Source: Pseudo-nitzschia pungens | Taxonomy: Eukaryota; Bacillariophyta; Bacillariophyceae; Bacillariales; Bacillariaceae | DNA: 64,000 nucleotides | Direction: 5' to 3' | Assembly (NCBI GenBank): GCA_037355855.1 | Contig: CM074765.1 | Location: 1,364,001-1,428,000 of the forward strand | Part shown: piece after piece, positions 1-10,535 of the stretch | Position numbering within the stretch: the first letter of the stretch is position 1 | Layout of the letters: every line of letters starts with the position of its first letter | Position numbers and translations under genes: made by a program | Notes under the pieces: model-generated | The model's database searches: none | What the model was told of the DNA's origin: nothing | What the model saw: only the letters and a program-made list of their open reading frames with translations

Positions 1-1962
1 ATTCGTGTGATAAAAACTATTATGATCACGATCAACCTCTTAAAATAACGTTGGCAGAATGACGATCCAATGACATAATTATCCATCACCAGAATATCAA
101 CTGCCTACGTCCACCTCATTGATCATTCTGTTGGAACAATGTTCAGGTCACGGATCGGAAACTGTTGAACGATGTATTTTACGACCACATTTTAGTATGA
201 ATCTTGAATGATGTTGTTTAAACCTCGAAGTTCTAAAAATAGTACAACATTATATAGGAATCGTCGGCTATTAACCGACTTAATGAAAATGATAAAATGT
301 TTTCCGAATACAGCTGTGAGATGCGTGCGTTGGAAATAGTAAAGTATCCACTGGATAAAAATTATGAGAGAAAACTTTAATGTTCTTCTTCTAATTCTTC
401 TCACACGACGTAACATCGGTCTGATTACTGTGATCTTCGTTTCTAAAAATATTTCAACGGGGTAAGCTTACGGGTACCGTATGAATTGGGAATATTATGC
501 TTATCGGTAATTACCGCGGCCAGTGTGGGTTGGTGTTTTACATTTTTTAAACAAGGTTTTAGCGTGCATTTAACTAGTCGTGTTTTTGCATAACCTCCTG
601 ATATCTTTCTCATCGGGTTAGAAGAAGAATTGTTGATTCCGGTATTTTTGAAGATTACGGTATTTGGTGTGATGATTGAGGAAAGGGGTCCAACGTGTTT
701 TCTGTTTCGACAGCGCAGATATTGATCACGAAATAATACTTTTATCTTGAAGTTCAATGTTGCTACGTTTGAATCAATCCATTTTAGTGAAGTCGTGTTC
801 TTAGTCCTTTGAACAATAGAAGAAAATACTACGAGTAAGATTATGCAGACAATCGCATCAAAACCGAAAAGGAAAAAACAAAGTCGAACTTCGAAATACT
901 AACAATGTTGTACTGGAAGAAGCTTCTTCTTCAAGCGGTGTCCACGACGCAATAATAATAAAAAATCATAATCTTCGATGAGATACCGGTAGTTCGCAAA
1001 CTGAAAATTTACGATCCACATGGTGAAATCCCATGGTAAACAAATCGGAGTGAAAACAGGGTTATAATGTTGTAATGATGTGGTACGAACCCGAACCAGG
1101 AGTAAGAAATACGAAGTACTACGTAACTGATATTTTCATGCCATTTGCGTTCCTTTAGGCACCTTTCTTTGAGTTTGTCATGAACGGTACTACTACATAC
1201 ACGAACCTCCCGGTATTGGAGGGAAAACTTACTAAAATTACTTATTTGACTCATCATGGTCATAGATTGATAGCACTAGCTAGTACTTCGTAGTACCGTA
1301 GGTACCAGTGTTCCATGAGTTCGGTAGCCATCTTCCTTTTTTGATTCGGGATCCTTTTGGAAAGCATTCGACGTTGGTGCATTCTTTGACCAAAAATCTG
1401 TTAGCACAAACCCCCCTTTGACAACGATGTTTGCGGCACCATCATGTTATTTTCTGAACACCCACCAATGATTGTTATTATGTAGGAGAAACATTCTCGA
1501 GGGTAGTACTACTACTACTTCTACTATTGGTGATAGTAGCAGCAGCAGCTCCTGTTTTCGTTGGTTTATTGCCATACTAGTAAGAGAATACTTACAGTGC
1601 TCCGAATGAAAAGGTTTAGTTAGTCAAGTCTATGTGTGATGATGGTGATAGAAAAGAGTGAACCAGCACAGAATGCTGTAGTAATGACCAATTTACTGCC
1701 TGGTCAAAAAATAAGAAAACAACTTCTTGTTGCTTCTTGTTCTTGTGTAAGATTTACTACTAGAGAGGCGCCCTTGCTCACTTCCTGTCTTCGGTGGGTT
1801 TCTCTAATGTTCTTGTCGCTTTGTATAAGTAATGAACAAAAAAGTATGGGTTACAATCGTTGCTTGCAAAGGCTGTAAATGGTGAGGAGTAAGAACACTG
1901 TGGAGTTCTCGGGGCTAGAAGTGACTTGGTGGTGATTCACTATTTACTACTAGTCCTACTAG
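1..1962. other. AT-rich flank without a recognisable gene
   Basis: Short frames occur on both strands but none has a recognisable motif or length above about 105 residues. A run of TAC/TCT trinucleotides followed by AGC repeats lies near 1505-1550. I see no tRNA and no transposon ends before 1963. The last bases (TA at 1963-1964) are the target duplication of the adjoining transposon. Confidence 0.6.
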
Positions 1963-1964
1963 TA

Positions 1965-2266
1965 CTACGGATCCCCTAACAATTGATTTTACATTTTTTT
2001 AACGAAAATTAACAAAAATTAGTGGAAATTACCGTACATGTACCAAAAAAAAAGAACCTTAACCCCCTTCTTACCAAAAATTGACTCACAGTTTAGAGAT
2101 CACTGAAAACCCTTTGACTGTCGTCATTGGCTGCTATTGACTCACCTAGAGGGGGATCGAAAAAACTAGTTGATTAGATCTATTTTGCCAGAACACCATT
2201 GTTCTTCGCTTCTTCGGTTCTTCGGTTCGAACATGCTTTTCCGACAACAACAGGTGACACTTTGCT
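1965..2266 (+). repeat. Left terminal inverted repeat of the transposon
   Basis: Matches the reverse complement of 6486-6805 with few substitutions and small indels, mainly near the inner edge (around 2235-2250). It contains two TGACTCA heptamers at 2082-2088 and 2138-2144, mirrored in the right repeat. A TTCTTCGGTTCTTCGG run lies at the inner part. Inner boundary is approximate. Confidence 0.9.
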
Positions 2267-2291
2267 TCTGGACAAGAACAGGTCGTCGATA

Positions 2292-3488
2292 ATGAACAAC
2301 GACCCGGCTGATGAGAGGGCAAAGGCCCGAAGCGCTCTCCAGCTCACCAGAGAGCTTGGAAAGAAGAGGAAGTCACTTCCACATCCAGCAGGTGGTGGAA
2401 GCAGGGGGTATGCAGTTTGGTTCCGGGAAGAAGAGCTTGCAAGGAAATTGGCCGGGGAAGAAACAACTGCGTCAGAAGCAAGCCTCAGGAGATGGGAGAA
2501 GAGGCTCCATCCATATAGGATGACCGGTAACAAGGAAAAAGAGCAGCTTGTCGGACCTGCCTTGATTAGTCTTGCTATTTGCCTTGTAATCTATCCACAG
2601 AGTACTCTTGATGAGATTGCCATGTACCTCTACAATGATGGATTTCCGGTGTATTCCAGGCAGTTGATCTCCCGGCGTTTGAAGGAGCTGGAAATCTCCA
2701 AGAAGAAGGCGAGTATAGAGGCTTACAAGGCCTACTCGCCACAGAACTTGCGGAGGGAGTACTTATTCTGGAACAGACCATTGCCAATTGGTGTGGTTGG
2801 CATCCCCAGGAAGCATTTTATCGATGTCGACGAATTTGCCATGGAGCACAGAAGATTAAATAGATCTGGAGGATGGGCGCTTAGATTCCGTAGAGTCCGT
2901 ACGATTGGAAACTATGAGAAGGGACAGAAGTTGACAGTGATGATTGCTGTGGAGGCAGGGGATCCTGCAGTTCCAGACAACCAAACAGGGAGTATTGCAC
3001 GACCTCGTAGATGGGTTGACGTCAGAAGGGTTGCTGGGACCACAGGCTATAATTTTGCTCAGTTTATTGGGAGTATCTGCTCGTCGATTGAGCGAGATCA
3101 GATCTCCGGAGTCGACAATTGGAGAGTGTTTTTGTGGGACAATTTGAGCTCTCACTATAGTCCTCTCGTTTATGAGACTGTGATGGGGAGAGAAGGACCG
3201 ACGAAGTTCGACATCCTTCCAAGACCGGCGTATCAACCAAAGTATGGCCCCATCGAGTATGTGATCTGTCAGCTTATCAACCACATGAAAATCAACGTGA
3301 CCGGGCAATTAAATCTGGATCAACTGGAGCAACAGATACTGGAATCAGCAGCAAAGATTGGTCCCTTCGATCCGACATTTGCGCACTGCGGATACAGTGA
3401 GGATGGTACTTATGAGGGGGTCGAAATAGCGGAGGATCCAGACGCTGATCCACCAGGATGGGGACCACTTGGTCCGCCGGATCCATGA
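2292..3488 (+). CDS. DD38E transposase, Tc1/mariner-IS630 superfamily
   Basis: This is the presumed cut-and-paste transposase of the surrounding element. The frame is open from 2199, but the first ATG is at 2292, just inside the left TIR, giving 398 residues. The middle part (about residues 80-150) has the helix-turn-helix pattern of Tc1/mariner proteins, ending in a SRRLKELEISKKK motif. The catalytic core follows: IDVDEF with D180, LWDNLSSH with D283, and PKYGPIEY with E322. The 38 residues between the second Asp and the Glu define a DD38E spacing; the PIE motif is the classic third box of IS630/Tc1 enzymes. The C-terminus is Asp/Pro-rich. No frameshift or stop is visible, so the protein could be functional. 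It converges on the accessory gene. Confidence 0.88.
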   Translation: MNNDPADERAKARSALQLTRELGKKRKSLPHPAGGGSRGYAVWFREEELARKLAGEETTASEASLRRWEKRLHPYRMTGNKEKEQLVGPALISLAICLVIYPQSTLDEIAMYLYNDGFPVYSRQLISRRLKELEISKKKASIEAYKAYSPQNLRREYLFWNRPLPIGVVGIPRKHFIDVDEFAMEHRRLNRSGGWALRFRRVRTIGNYEKGQKLTVMIAVEAGDPAVPDNQTGSIARPRRWVDVRRVAGTTGYNFAQFIGSICSSIERDQISGVDNWRVFLWDNLSSHYSPLVYETVMGREGPTKFDILPRPAYQPKYGPIEYVICQLINHMKINVTGQLNLDQLEQQILESAAKIGPFDPTFAHCGYSEDGTYEGVEIAEDPDADPPGWGPLGPPDP

Positions 3489-4368
3489 GCGCCATGGTCG
3501 ATTTCGATTTCGATTTGGATTCCTGTCGATTGTCGTGTCTCCCTCCACCAGAAGATTGTCGATTGATAGAAGAAATAAATGGTATTATTAGTAATTATCT
3601 ACGATTAGTTGTCGATTGTCGGGTCTCCACCAGAAGATTGTCGCGTCTCCACCAGCGTCTCCACCATTGTTGATTGTCGATTGTCGATTTTGGTTGTATT
3701 TCTTAGTGGTAGTTTAGATTTGCTTTTGCAAGTTGCAAAAATAGAAATAATGAATTAGTGTTGCTCCAGTTTGCTCTAGTTGCTTTGAAATAGGTTTTTG
3801 ATTGTACCGAATAGCGCTGCCGGCAGTGTCACTCTTGTGTCACTCCCACGTCTAAGTATCGAACACTTGTGGGATTCGATTATATTCATCTCTATTGGTG
3901 GATATCGAACATAGGTACAATAGAAAACCTTGGACGTCCAGATGGTGGGATTGAAGTCGACCGACGCGTCCATGTATAGGAGAACTGATGGGACTGAGAG
4001 GTGTTGGACCTCTCTTTAGTTATTCTAGGTCTACGAGTCCGGATATCAAACATACCGGTACATGAAAGTCCGGAACGCAAAACACGAGTGGATCGATCGA
4101 TTTACAGCTGAATCGATCCACTCCAGCAGCAAGCAGCAGCAAGCAGCAGCAAGCAGCAGCAAGCAGCAGCAAGCAGCAGCAAGCAGTAGCTCATAATTTT
4201 GCTGTTGGCAACATCTAAAAACTACACTATGTCTCCAGCAAGAGTAACCGGCAATCGACAACCAACCGGCAACCGGCAACCGACAATGGACAATGACGCA
4301 ACAATCTACGACGCAACAATCTTCGACACGACAATTCACAGCTAATCATAGATAATTACTAATACAGT
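3489..4368. other. Intergenic spacer of the transposon with inverted and tandem repeats
   Basis: Lies between the 3' ends of the two convergent transposon genes. It has repeated TTGTCGATTGTCG and TCTCCACCAG blocks at 3525-3690. A roughly 50-bp inverted repeat pairs 3567-3620 with 4336-4392; its right arm reaches into the last codons of the accessory gene. No convincing gene was found. Confidence 0.65.
4124..4190. repeat. Decamer tandem repeat (AAGCAGCAGC)n
   Basis: Five perfect copies of the 10-bp unit at 4131-4180 with partial copies at each edge, in the noncoding spacer of the transposon. Likely a slippage-prone microsatellite. Confidence 0.9.
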
Positions 4369-6234
4369 TTATTTCTTGTCTTCTTCCTGGCGCTTGCGCC
4401 TCTTGTACCACCGGACCATGTTGGTGGTAATCTTTTCGGGGGATTGCCCTTTCCGATCGAGGTTTACAACACGCTCTTTGATTTCATTGGACAATTCAGT
4501 GTTCTTCCTGGAGGAGAGGTTCCCTGCAATCAGGTCCAGGGCGTCTGCAGAAGCAGGACTGGTGTCTTCTTCATCAGCCCGGACACATGCAATGCCCCGG
4601 ACCTCTTGGATTGCTGCCGGTGTCGCCTGTTTCGCTGCTGCTGTGGGTACTGGTGGAGGAACAACTGGTGGAGTAGTCAACAATTGCCTTGGGTTGTGTT
4701 TGGATTCTCCAGTCTCTGCATCGATTGTGATTGGCTGGAGAGCAGATGTTCCATTGAAGTCTTCGGGTGTTTCGGTTGGTACACCGGGGGGGTTCTTCCT
4801 TTTGGATCCATTGGAGAGGAACCGGCTCTCATCCATCCCCGGAGCTCCCTCCATAAGTCTATTTCGGTGGTATCTGGAGTCTTCAGCAGGAGCACGTCCC
4901 TTCTGTTCGGCGCGAAGTTGTTCGATAGTCTTCCCATCGATGGAAGTCTTTTTCATTGGACCGGCAGCTGCTTTGATCTTCTTCTGGAATCGCGCAGAGG
5001 CAAGATGGGGATTGCTGACAATGGAGTACAGGGAGTTGGTACAGGCATTCTGGGAGATCTCTTCCTTTGATGCTGTTGGATTGCATCGAAACTCTTCTCA
5101 ATGGGACTCTTCTACTACCTCGTGTACATACCCAACAAATTGTTGCATTGTTCCTGGAGCATCCTTCTCTGGTTCCTGCTCAAATGGATCCAGATCACGG
5201 GCAATTGTGTGCCTGGTCGATTCTGTAAAGAGAAGCTTGCAATCACAGTGGCAAATAGAACAACTACAGAAGTCTCCATCCTCGCTTAAGAAAATCCGAC
5301 CATTATCCTTATGACCCCTGCATCTTTCGTAGTTCCCACCTGTATCCTGCATCATACAGTGCATCTTGAAGCAGTAACATGTGAGCGTTCGCTCCTTCAT
5401 CTTGCCTCGCCGTGGTCTAGTCTTGGTTTTTTGGACAGCAGCAGGCAGAGCGCTATACTGGGTCATTCGCCGCTGGTAATCTTCTTCTACTCGTTTGTTG
5501 TATTCAGCAACCTCTTGCTTGGATTCAATGGGCATCACAAAGGTATGTTTGCACCTTGGACAAGGAATACTGTCTCCCTTTGCAAGATCGTAGGGGATCT
5601 CATCCTGAGGGCGCTCTCCCTTGTTGTTGCTGTAGAAGGAGACAGTCTTCTTCTGCTTCTTTCGGGCCTTCTTTGCTTCAGCTGCTTCCTCTGCAGCAAG
5701 ATACTGATCGATTGCCTCATCTAACTCTTTCTCCAGCATGTCCAAAAATTTGGCTGCTGCTCCTGGAGGTGGTGGTTTTGCTGTTATTCTGTCGCTCTTC
5801 CTCAGCTCCGCTCTGAAATCAGCGTGTTTCTTCTTCAACAGCTTCCAGGAAAAGTGGATGCCAACAAAAAATGGGGTAGTGTAGGCATTATTCCATCTGG
5901 TGTGGATGGATTTTGTGTTGCAGCCCGTGATTCTGAGATTCACTGCATATCTGTTAAGATCATCTCTGTATCTGCAGTTGTGGAGAGTCGTAAAATTCAG
6001 ACGCATGAAGGTGGTTAATCTGTTGACCTTATACTCTTTTTTGAATGCTGTTCTCTTCAGCAAAAGATCCCTCAAAGCAAGACGTCGGGGATTTGGTGGA
6101 TATTTTTTCGCCGGTGGCTTTGCCGGAGGTGGATCCTTGGTCTCTGGAGGTATCTTCTTGCTCTCGTCATCAGAGAGATCAGAGACATGAGAGCTGTCAG
6201 AGACAGAGTATTCAAATTTGATGGGGCTAGCCAT
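4369..6234 (-). CDS. Transposon accessory protein, cysteine-rich, with one in-frame TGA
   Basis: This is the second gene of the transposon; I do not recognise the family. The start is the ATG at 6234 (context ACCATGG), just inside the right TIR. The frame runs 378 codons to a TGA at 5098-5100, then continues open in the same frame for 242 more codons to the stop at 4369. The first part has an acidic, Pro-rich N-terminus, a basic region (about 45-150), a coiled-coil-like Glu/Ala/Lys stretch (165-195), a CPRC knuckle (C225, C228) and a dense cysteine cluster (C286, C288, C293, C305, then C323, C325, C328, C330, C332) suggesting zinc binding. The part after the TGA is polar with a Lys/Arg-rich tail. 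It could be a DNA-binding partner of the transposase. The lone stop may be a recent mutation, readthrough or recoding; the sequence alone does not decide. Confidence 0.7.
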
Positions 6235-6485
6235 GGTTTCAAGGTGATTTTTTGTTTCAAATTTGATCAATCGATCGATTATTGTAAATTGTCGAGTCCA
6301 TCGATACTACCGGATGATTGTCGTGTATCTCCACCCGGGACGAGTGGTATTCTTCCCACTCGTTCGTTCCCAATCGATCCATTTCGATTCCTACTCCATC
6401 CAAGATCCAACCAACCAACCAGCAACCATGACAAGCAAGTTACCAAAGGACCTTTTTGGCAGTCCTGAAGACCACTTTCGTCAAG

Positions 6486-6805
6486 CAACAAGTGTCACCT
6501 CCTGTTGTTGCAGAAGCATGTTCCGAAGCAACGTTCAGAAGCATGTTCGAACCGAAGAACCGAAGAACAATGGTGTTCTGGCAAAATAGATCTAATCAAC
6601 TAGTTTTTTCGATCCCCCTCTAGGTGAGTCAATAGCAGCCAATGACGACAGTCAAAGGGTTTTCAGTGATCTCTAAACTGTGAGTCAATTTTTGGTAAGA
6701 AGGGGGTTAAGGTTCTTTTTTTTTGGTACATGTACGGTAATTTCCACTAATTTTTGTTAATTTTCGTTAAAAAAATGTTAAAATCAATTGTTAGGGGATC
6801 CGTAG
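6486..6805 (-). repeat. Right terminal inverted repeat of the transposon
   Basis: Reverse-complement partner of the left repeat. TGAGTCA occurs at 6625-6631 and 6681-6687, at the same distance from the end as in the left copy (about 118 bp for the outer one). A 25-30-bp insertion relative to the left repeat lies around 6515-6540. Confidence 0.9.
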
Positions 6806-6807
6806 TA

Positions 6808-7755
6808 AGTTACGTCATGCAACGCATGTCAAAAACATGCAGTTTGTTGTGTTTTGTACGAATAATATCATTCTTATTCCAAAAAAAAGGCTTATTAATT
6901 TTGAACTAAGAAAATATTATCTTCGAAGTGTGATGGAACTCGTCATAAAAAAGAGACGTTCCTTTCGCTTTTCCATTCCGCATTTTTTTGCGAAGAATGA
7001 GAAGAACGCAAGAATAATTACCACTTTGCGGATTGTCTCGTGCACGCCACGAACTCGTTGTTCTTCATTTTTTAAAAGAAATAAAAAAATCAAAGAATGA
7101 ATCAATCGTTCGAGATCTATCTCTCACAAAGGCCCCCGTCAGCACACAGGTTGGCAGTTGGTTCCACTACATCCGTTCAAACAAGGGGGGGACGAATACT
7201 TTAAACGAAAAGTGTGGCACGCCAAGTCATCTGCAGTAGTAGATTGATGTAGTTTGGATACTCTGTTCCGTGTATGTATCGCTGTGTGCTGTATGTGGTG
7301 TGTTGTACTGCGCTGCGCTGCGATGTACTGTACTGTACTATACTGTACATCTACGGCGCGGTAAACCTTAGCCACGGTTCGCTCGTCCCGGTGGTGTTGC
7401 CGATTGATTTTGATGGATTATGCACCAACGGTTCATCGCTGCTCGGTCGGTTGCAAACATACCCTCTCGTAGAGCGTGAGTGCATTCGAGTGTGTGTGTG
7501 TGTGTGTGTACTGTATTATTATTATTTATTACTTTTATTCGTGTTGTTTATTCTTTGTACTACGTGTATTCTATTATACTGTATTTTGTATATATGGTGC
7601 GGACTGGTGTTGACAGGATCGTGGTGCCACGGGTCACGAGACACCGCCCTCCTTCCTTCCTTCCTTAGATTGATTGCGCCCGCCGTTTGTTTCTCTTCGG
7701 AGTGAATAGGACTGTACTGTACTGTACACGCACCACAACGCAGGTGGACTGCCCG
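6808..7755. other. Noncoding region downstream of the acidic-protein gene
   Basis: A poly-GT run lies at about 7490-7509 and a CCTTCCTTCCTT tract near 7650. Repeated TGTACTGTACT words occur at 7325-7350 and 7710-7730. No gene is supported; open frames here are low-complexity. Confidence 0.6.
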
Positions 7756-9321
7756 CTAGAATTCACCCCGTCCAATGGCAAAGTCAAAGGATCCCGCAGC
7801 GGGGTGATCGTTGTCTTCGCAACCTTCATCTTCACCTTCTTCTTCGTCGTCGTCATCGTCACCCTCGTCGTCATCCTCGTCATCGTCCTCATCGTTCCGG
7901 CACCGGTACAATCCCTTTTGGAGCAGGGCAACAAGCCGTGGGGAAGACGGCAGGCTGCCGGGAGCCGTGATGCAGGTGCCGGAATCGGTGGTTTCGGCAC
8001 AGGTGGTGTGTGCGCTGGCCGTTGAAAGATCCAAGGTTGTGCTTTGGTGACAGCAGTCGCTGCTGTTGCTGTTGCTGGGGGCGGCGGTGGTCGCAGATGT
8101 AGACGCAGATGCAGAGGACGACAACAACGCGGCGGCCGACGGCGAAGACAGCGATGGTTCTTTTCGAAAGCCATGGACCAGCTGGTTCCATCGGGTCTTG
8201 GAGTTTGTCGTTATCGTTGTCGTTGTCGTTGCCGCTGACGGGGGTACAGCATCGGCGGTGTGGTGGTGGTTGGCGTTGTGGTGGTGATTCTGGTTCTTGC
8301 CATCCGTCGGAGAGGACAGCGATGGCATGCTTGGGGGTTCGACGCTCACGTGCTGTCGGGTTCGCGGGCGATCGGATTTGGTTTTGGATTTGGATTTGGT
8401 TTTCGTTTCGGCCTCGTCCCGGAGGTAGTGATAGAACATGGTGCTGCGGCAAGAGGGGAGGAACGAGCGGCGACCGTTGCCGGATTGAGACGAAGCGGGC
8501 GTCGACGACTGCGACGAGCGGTCCGCCACTAGGGTGTTCCAGGCATCCTTGACCCGCGTCATGGACAGCTTGCGGTGAAGCGAGGAGGATCTTCCTCCTG
8601 CGTTGTCGTTCTTGCTGTTGCTGTTAGTGCTGCTTGTAGTCCCGTAGAGTTTTCGGATCTGCTTGCGGCTTCTCTGCTTGGCGTAGTAGTTTGTGCAGAT
8701 CGTCTTGCTCGTGTCGTCATCGTTGGTGTTGTTGTCGATGGTGTTGTTGATGGTGTTGCCGTTGTTGTAGCGAATCCATGCATTATCGTCATCGTCATCG
8801 TCATCGGTGCGATTCACCGAGTCCTCCTTGCTGCCCGTGAGGACGGAGGCCCTTGCCCGGGTGGCAAACACCGACAACAGGGGTGCGGCGGTTCGGTGAA
8901 GACGAATGGTAGGATTCGAGGCATATGCTGTATTTGCATTTGTATTTGCATTTGCATCCGCATCGACCCCCGGGAAGGGATCCCGGAACACGGGGCGGAG
9001 GATGGCTCCGCGAGCCATCGGCGACGGGGAGTCATCGATGTTTGGAACGAGGAAATCCTCGCGGAGGTTGTACGGGTGCGAGTACTCTTCTTCCTCCTCC
9101 TCGCTGTAACACCGTACGGTAGTTGGTGTGCCGGGGATCTTGCTGGATCCATTCGCTGTCGGTTTCCTTGGGCGATGCAACAGGGCATCCGTGATTGTGG
9201 AGCATGCAACGCTCCGATTGCTTCTGGCGTCGTCGATGCTGCTGGTGCTGCTGCTTCCTCCGGCATCGTCACGGTGGTGGTCGTCGTCGTCGATGCTGCG
9301 ATAGGCAAAGAGTGCCGTCAT
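7756..9321 (-). CDS. Low-complexity protein with acidic C-terminus, function unknown
   Basis: A 521-residue single-exon frame from an ATG at 9321. No enzymatic domain is recognisable. It is rich in Ser, Asn, Asp and Thr, with poly-Asp near residues 173-179, a Thr run near 365, His-rich stretches near 346-354 and a long Asp/Glu tract at about 468-500. Two similar short motifs stand out: W261-N-T-L-V and W378-N-Q-L-V, each beside basic residues, possibly a duplicated docking motif. Between them lies a Lys/Ser/Thr repeat. Such composition suggests a disordered regulatory or scaffold protein, probably nuclear or cytosolic. The minus-strand leader is A/C-rich with AACCAAACC words. Length without stops supports a real gene, but repetitive composition can also sustain chance frames. 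Confidence 0.6.
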   Translation of the reverse strand: MTALFAYRSIDDDDHHRDDAGGSSSTSSIDDARSNRSVACSTITDALLHRPRKPTANGSSKIPGTPTTVRCYSEEEEEEYSHPYNLREDFLVPNIDDSPSPMARGAILRPVFRDPFPGVDADANANTNANTAYASNPTIRLHRTAAPLLSVFATRARASVLTGSKEDSVNRTDDDDDDDNAWIRYNNGNTINNTIDNNTNDDDTSKTICTNYYAKQRSRKQIRKLYGTTSSTNSNSKNDNAGGRSSSLHRKLSMTRVKDAWNTLVADRSSQSSTPASSQSGNGRRSFLPSCRSTMFYHYLRDEAETKTKSKSKTKSDRPRTRQHVSVEPPSMPSLSSPTDGKNQNHHHNANHHHTADAVPPSAATTTTTITTNSKTRWNQLVHGFRKEPSLSSPSAAALLSSSASASTSATTAAPSNSNSSDCCHQSTTLDLSTASAHTTCAETTDSGTCITAPGSLPSSPRLVALLQKGLYRCRNDEDDDEDDDEGDDDDDEEEGEDEGCEDNDHPAAGSFDFAIGRGEF

Positions 9322-10298
9322 GATTGGGTTCGGTTAGGTTTGGTTTGGTTTGGTTTCGTTAGGTCTGGCTTGGCTTGGTTTCGTTTCGATGCGATGCGAT
9401 GCGATGCGATTCCTTTTCGTTGGAGTCGGTGGGTAGATTCGTACCCTTGGGCAGGAACGGAATTGGCGGATTCGATTCTGTAGGAAAGGAAAGGAAAGAA
9501 AAGAAATGAAACGAAACAATGGCAACAAGCCTGACTAACTACGGTATGTTTGTTGTTCTACCGGTGCCAACCGCTCCATCCAAGACGATGGGGTAGTTTG
9601 ATGGCGCACTAATTTTTACACTCGAACCAGTATTATGGCAAGATCCTACTCGTGCGTGGTTTGGAATCTACGGTACGCGTATTCTCTCGTTTGCAGAACC
9701 GAGTTCCGCGTGCGTTGAAAAGCAATCCGTGCACTGGTTAGTGCAGGAGTACGGTAATTACTGGAGTAAGGTTTACTGTTTGTCTCTTGTTTTGTCGTCG
9801 AGGGAGTTGATGAGTTGCGTTGCGTTGCGTTGCGGTGAAGCGGAGGCAATGGCCGATAATAGTATGATGCAAAGTTCGGCAATGTTGAGCCTATTTCCGG
9901 AAACAAAGGACCAACGGAGGTTTGGAATCGGCAGCTTGTCGGTTTGCCTCTGGGTCATTCCGGGTAGCTTTGAACGTCGTTGGCAGCAGGGAACGTGTCT
10001 TTCGTGCTCCCAGCAGCTGTCCACCGAACATCGACGTCCGCTTTTGGGACGATGGAAGGCCTCCGCAGTTTCGGTTCAGCACTGAACCGACACGCCGATG
10101 GTTTTGAACCGACATCCCGATCTCGCGGATCGGAGTGACCGTGAGACTCCGACCGAAGATAAAGGAATTACCGTTTCTCGAAGAGGAATCAATTCCTCGA
10201 ATTTACCACGTACCGTACGTTGTAGAGCAAGTACCGGCAATTGGAGACACGCATGCTGGTCATTGTTATTTTTATCAAAAACAAAAAATAGCGCGTGC

Positions 10299-10360
10299 GC
10301 GTAGCTCCCGAGGAGATGCTTCGATCGGGCCGCGTAGCTCCCGAGGAGATGCTTCGATCG
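10299..10360. repeat. Two-copy 33-bp tandem repeat
   Basis: GCGTAGCTCCCGAGGAGATG followed by CTTCGATCG occurs at 10299-10327 and again at 10332-10360. The copies are identical over 29 bp. The repeat lies in noncoding DNA. Confidence 0.9.
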
Positions 10361-10512
10361 TTCGATGCTTTTAGGACGATGACAATGCCAATGACAAAAA
10401 CAAATCCCCTCAAACGAATTTTTAAAATGATTTGAATTCAAATCAGCAATGCTGCAAACACGACTGACAGCACACTAAGTACGACTGCGTAGTCTTGAGA
10501 TGATTCGATGAT

Positions 10513-10535
10513 TCGATGATTCGTCGAATCATCGA
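10513..10535. repeat. Near-perfect palindrome
   Basis: TCGATGATTCG and its reverse complement are separated by one base, giving an 11-bp stem. It sits at the end of a short GATTCGAT tandem run starting at about 10500. Possibly a binding site or a slippage product. Confidence 0.75.

Larger units (their letters stand above)
1965..6805. mobile_element. Tc1/mariner-IS630-type DNA transposon with long TIRs and two genes
   Basis: The 4841-bp element begins CTACGGATCCCCTAACAATT and ends with the reverse complement of that sequence. It is flanked on both sides by TA (1963-1964 and 6806-6807), the target preference of the Tc1/mariner superfamily. The inverted repeats run inward for about 300 bp. It carries a DDE transposase on the plus strand and a convergent second gene on the minus strand, with an 880-bp spacer between their 3' ends. 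The size, TIR length and second gene are unusual, since most Tc1/mariner elements are 1-2.5 kb with one gene. The transposase is intact; the second gene has one in-frame stop. Superfamily is well supported by TSD and motifs; family is unknown. Confidence 0.9.

Noticed and set aside
4046..4339. Leu/Cys-rich frame on the minus strand inside the transposon spacer
   Set aside because: It is generated by the decamer AGC-rich repeat and has no other support.
6837..7239. Short frames right of the transposon
   Set aside because: No motif, overlapping frames on both strands, and AT-rich noncoding composition.
8044..8552. Plus-strand frames opposite the acidic protein gene
   Set aside because: Val/Gly/Arg-rich translations are the antisense of Asp/Asn/Thr/His codon runs; no motif.
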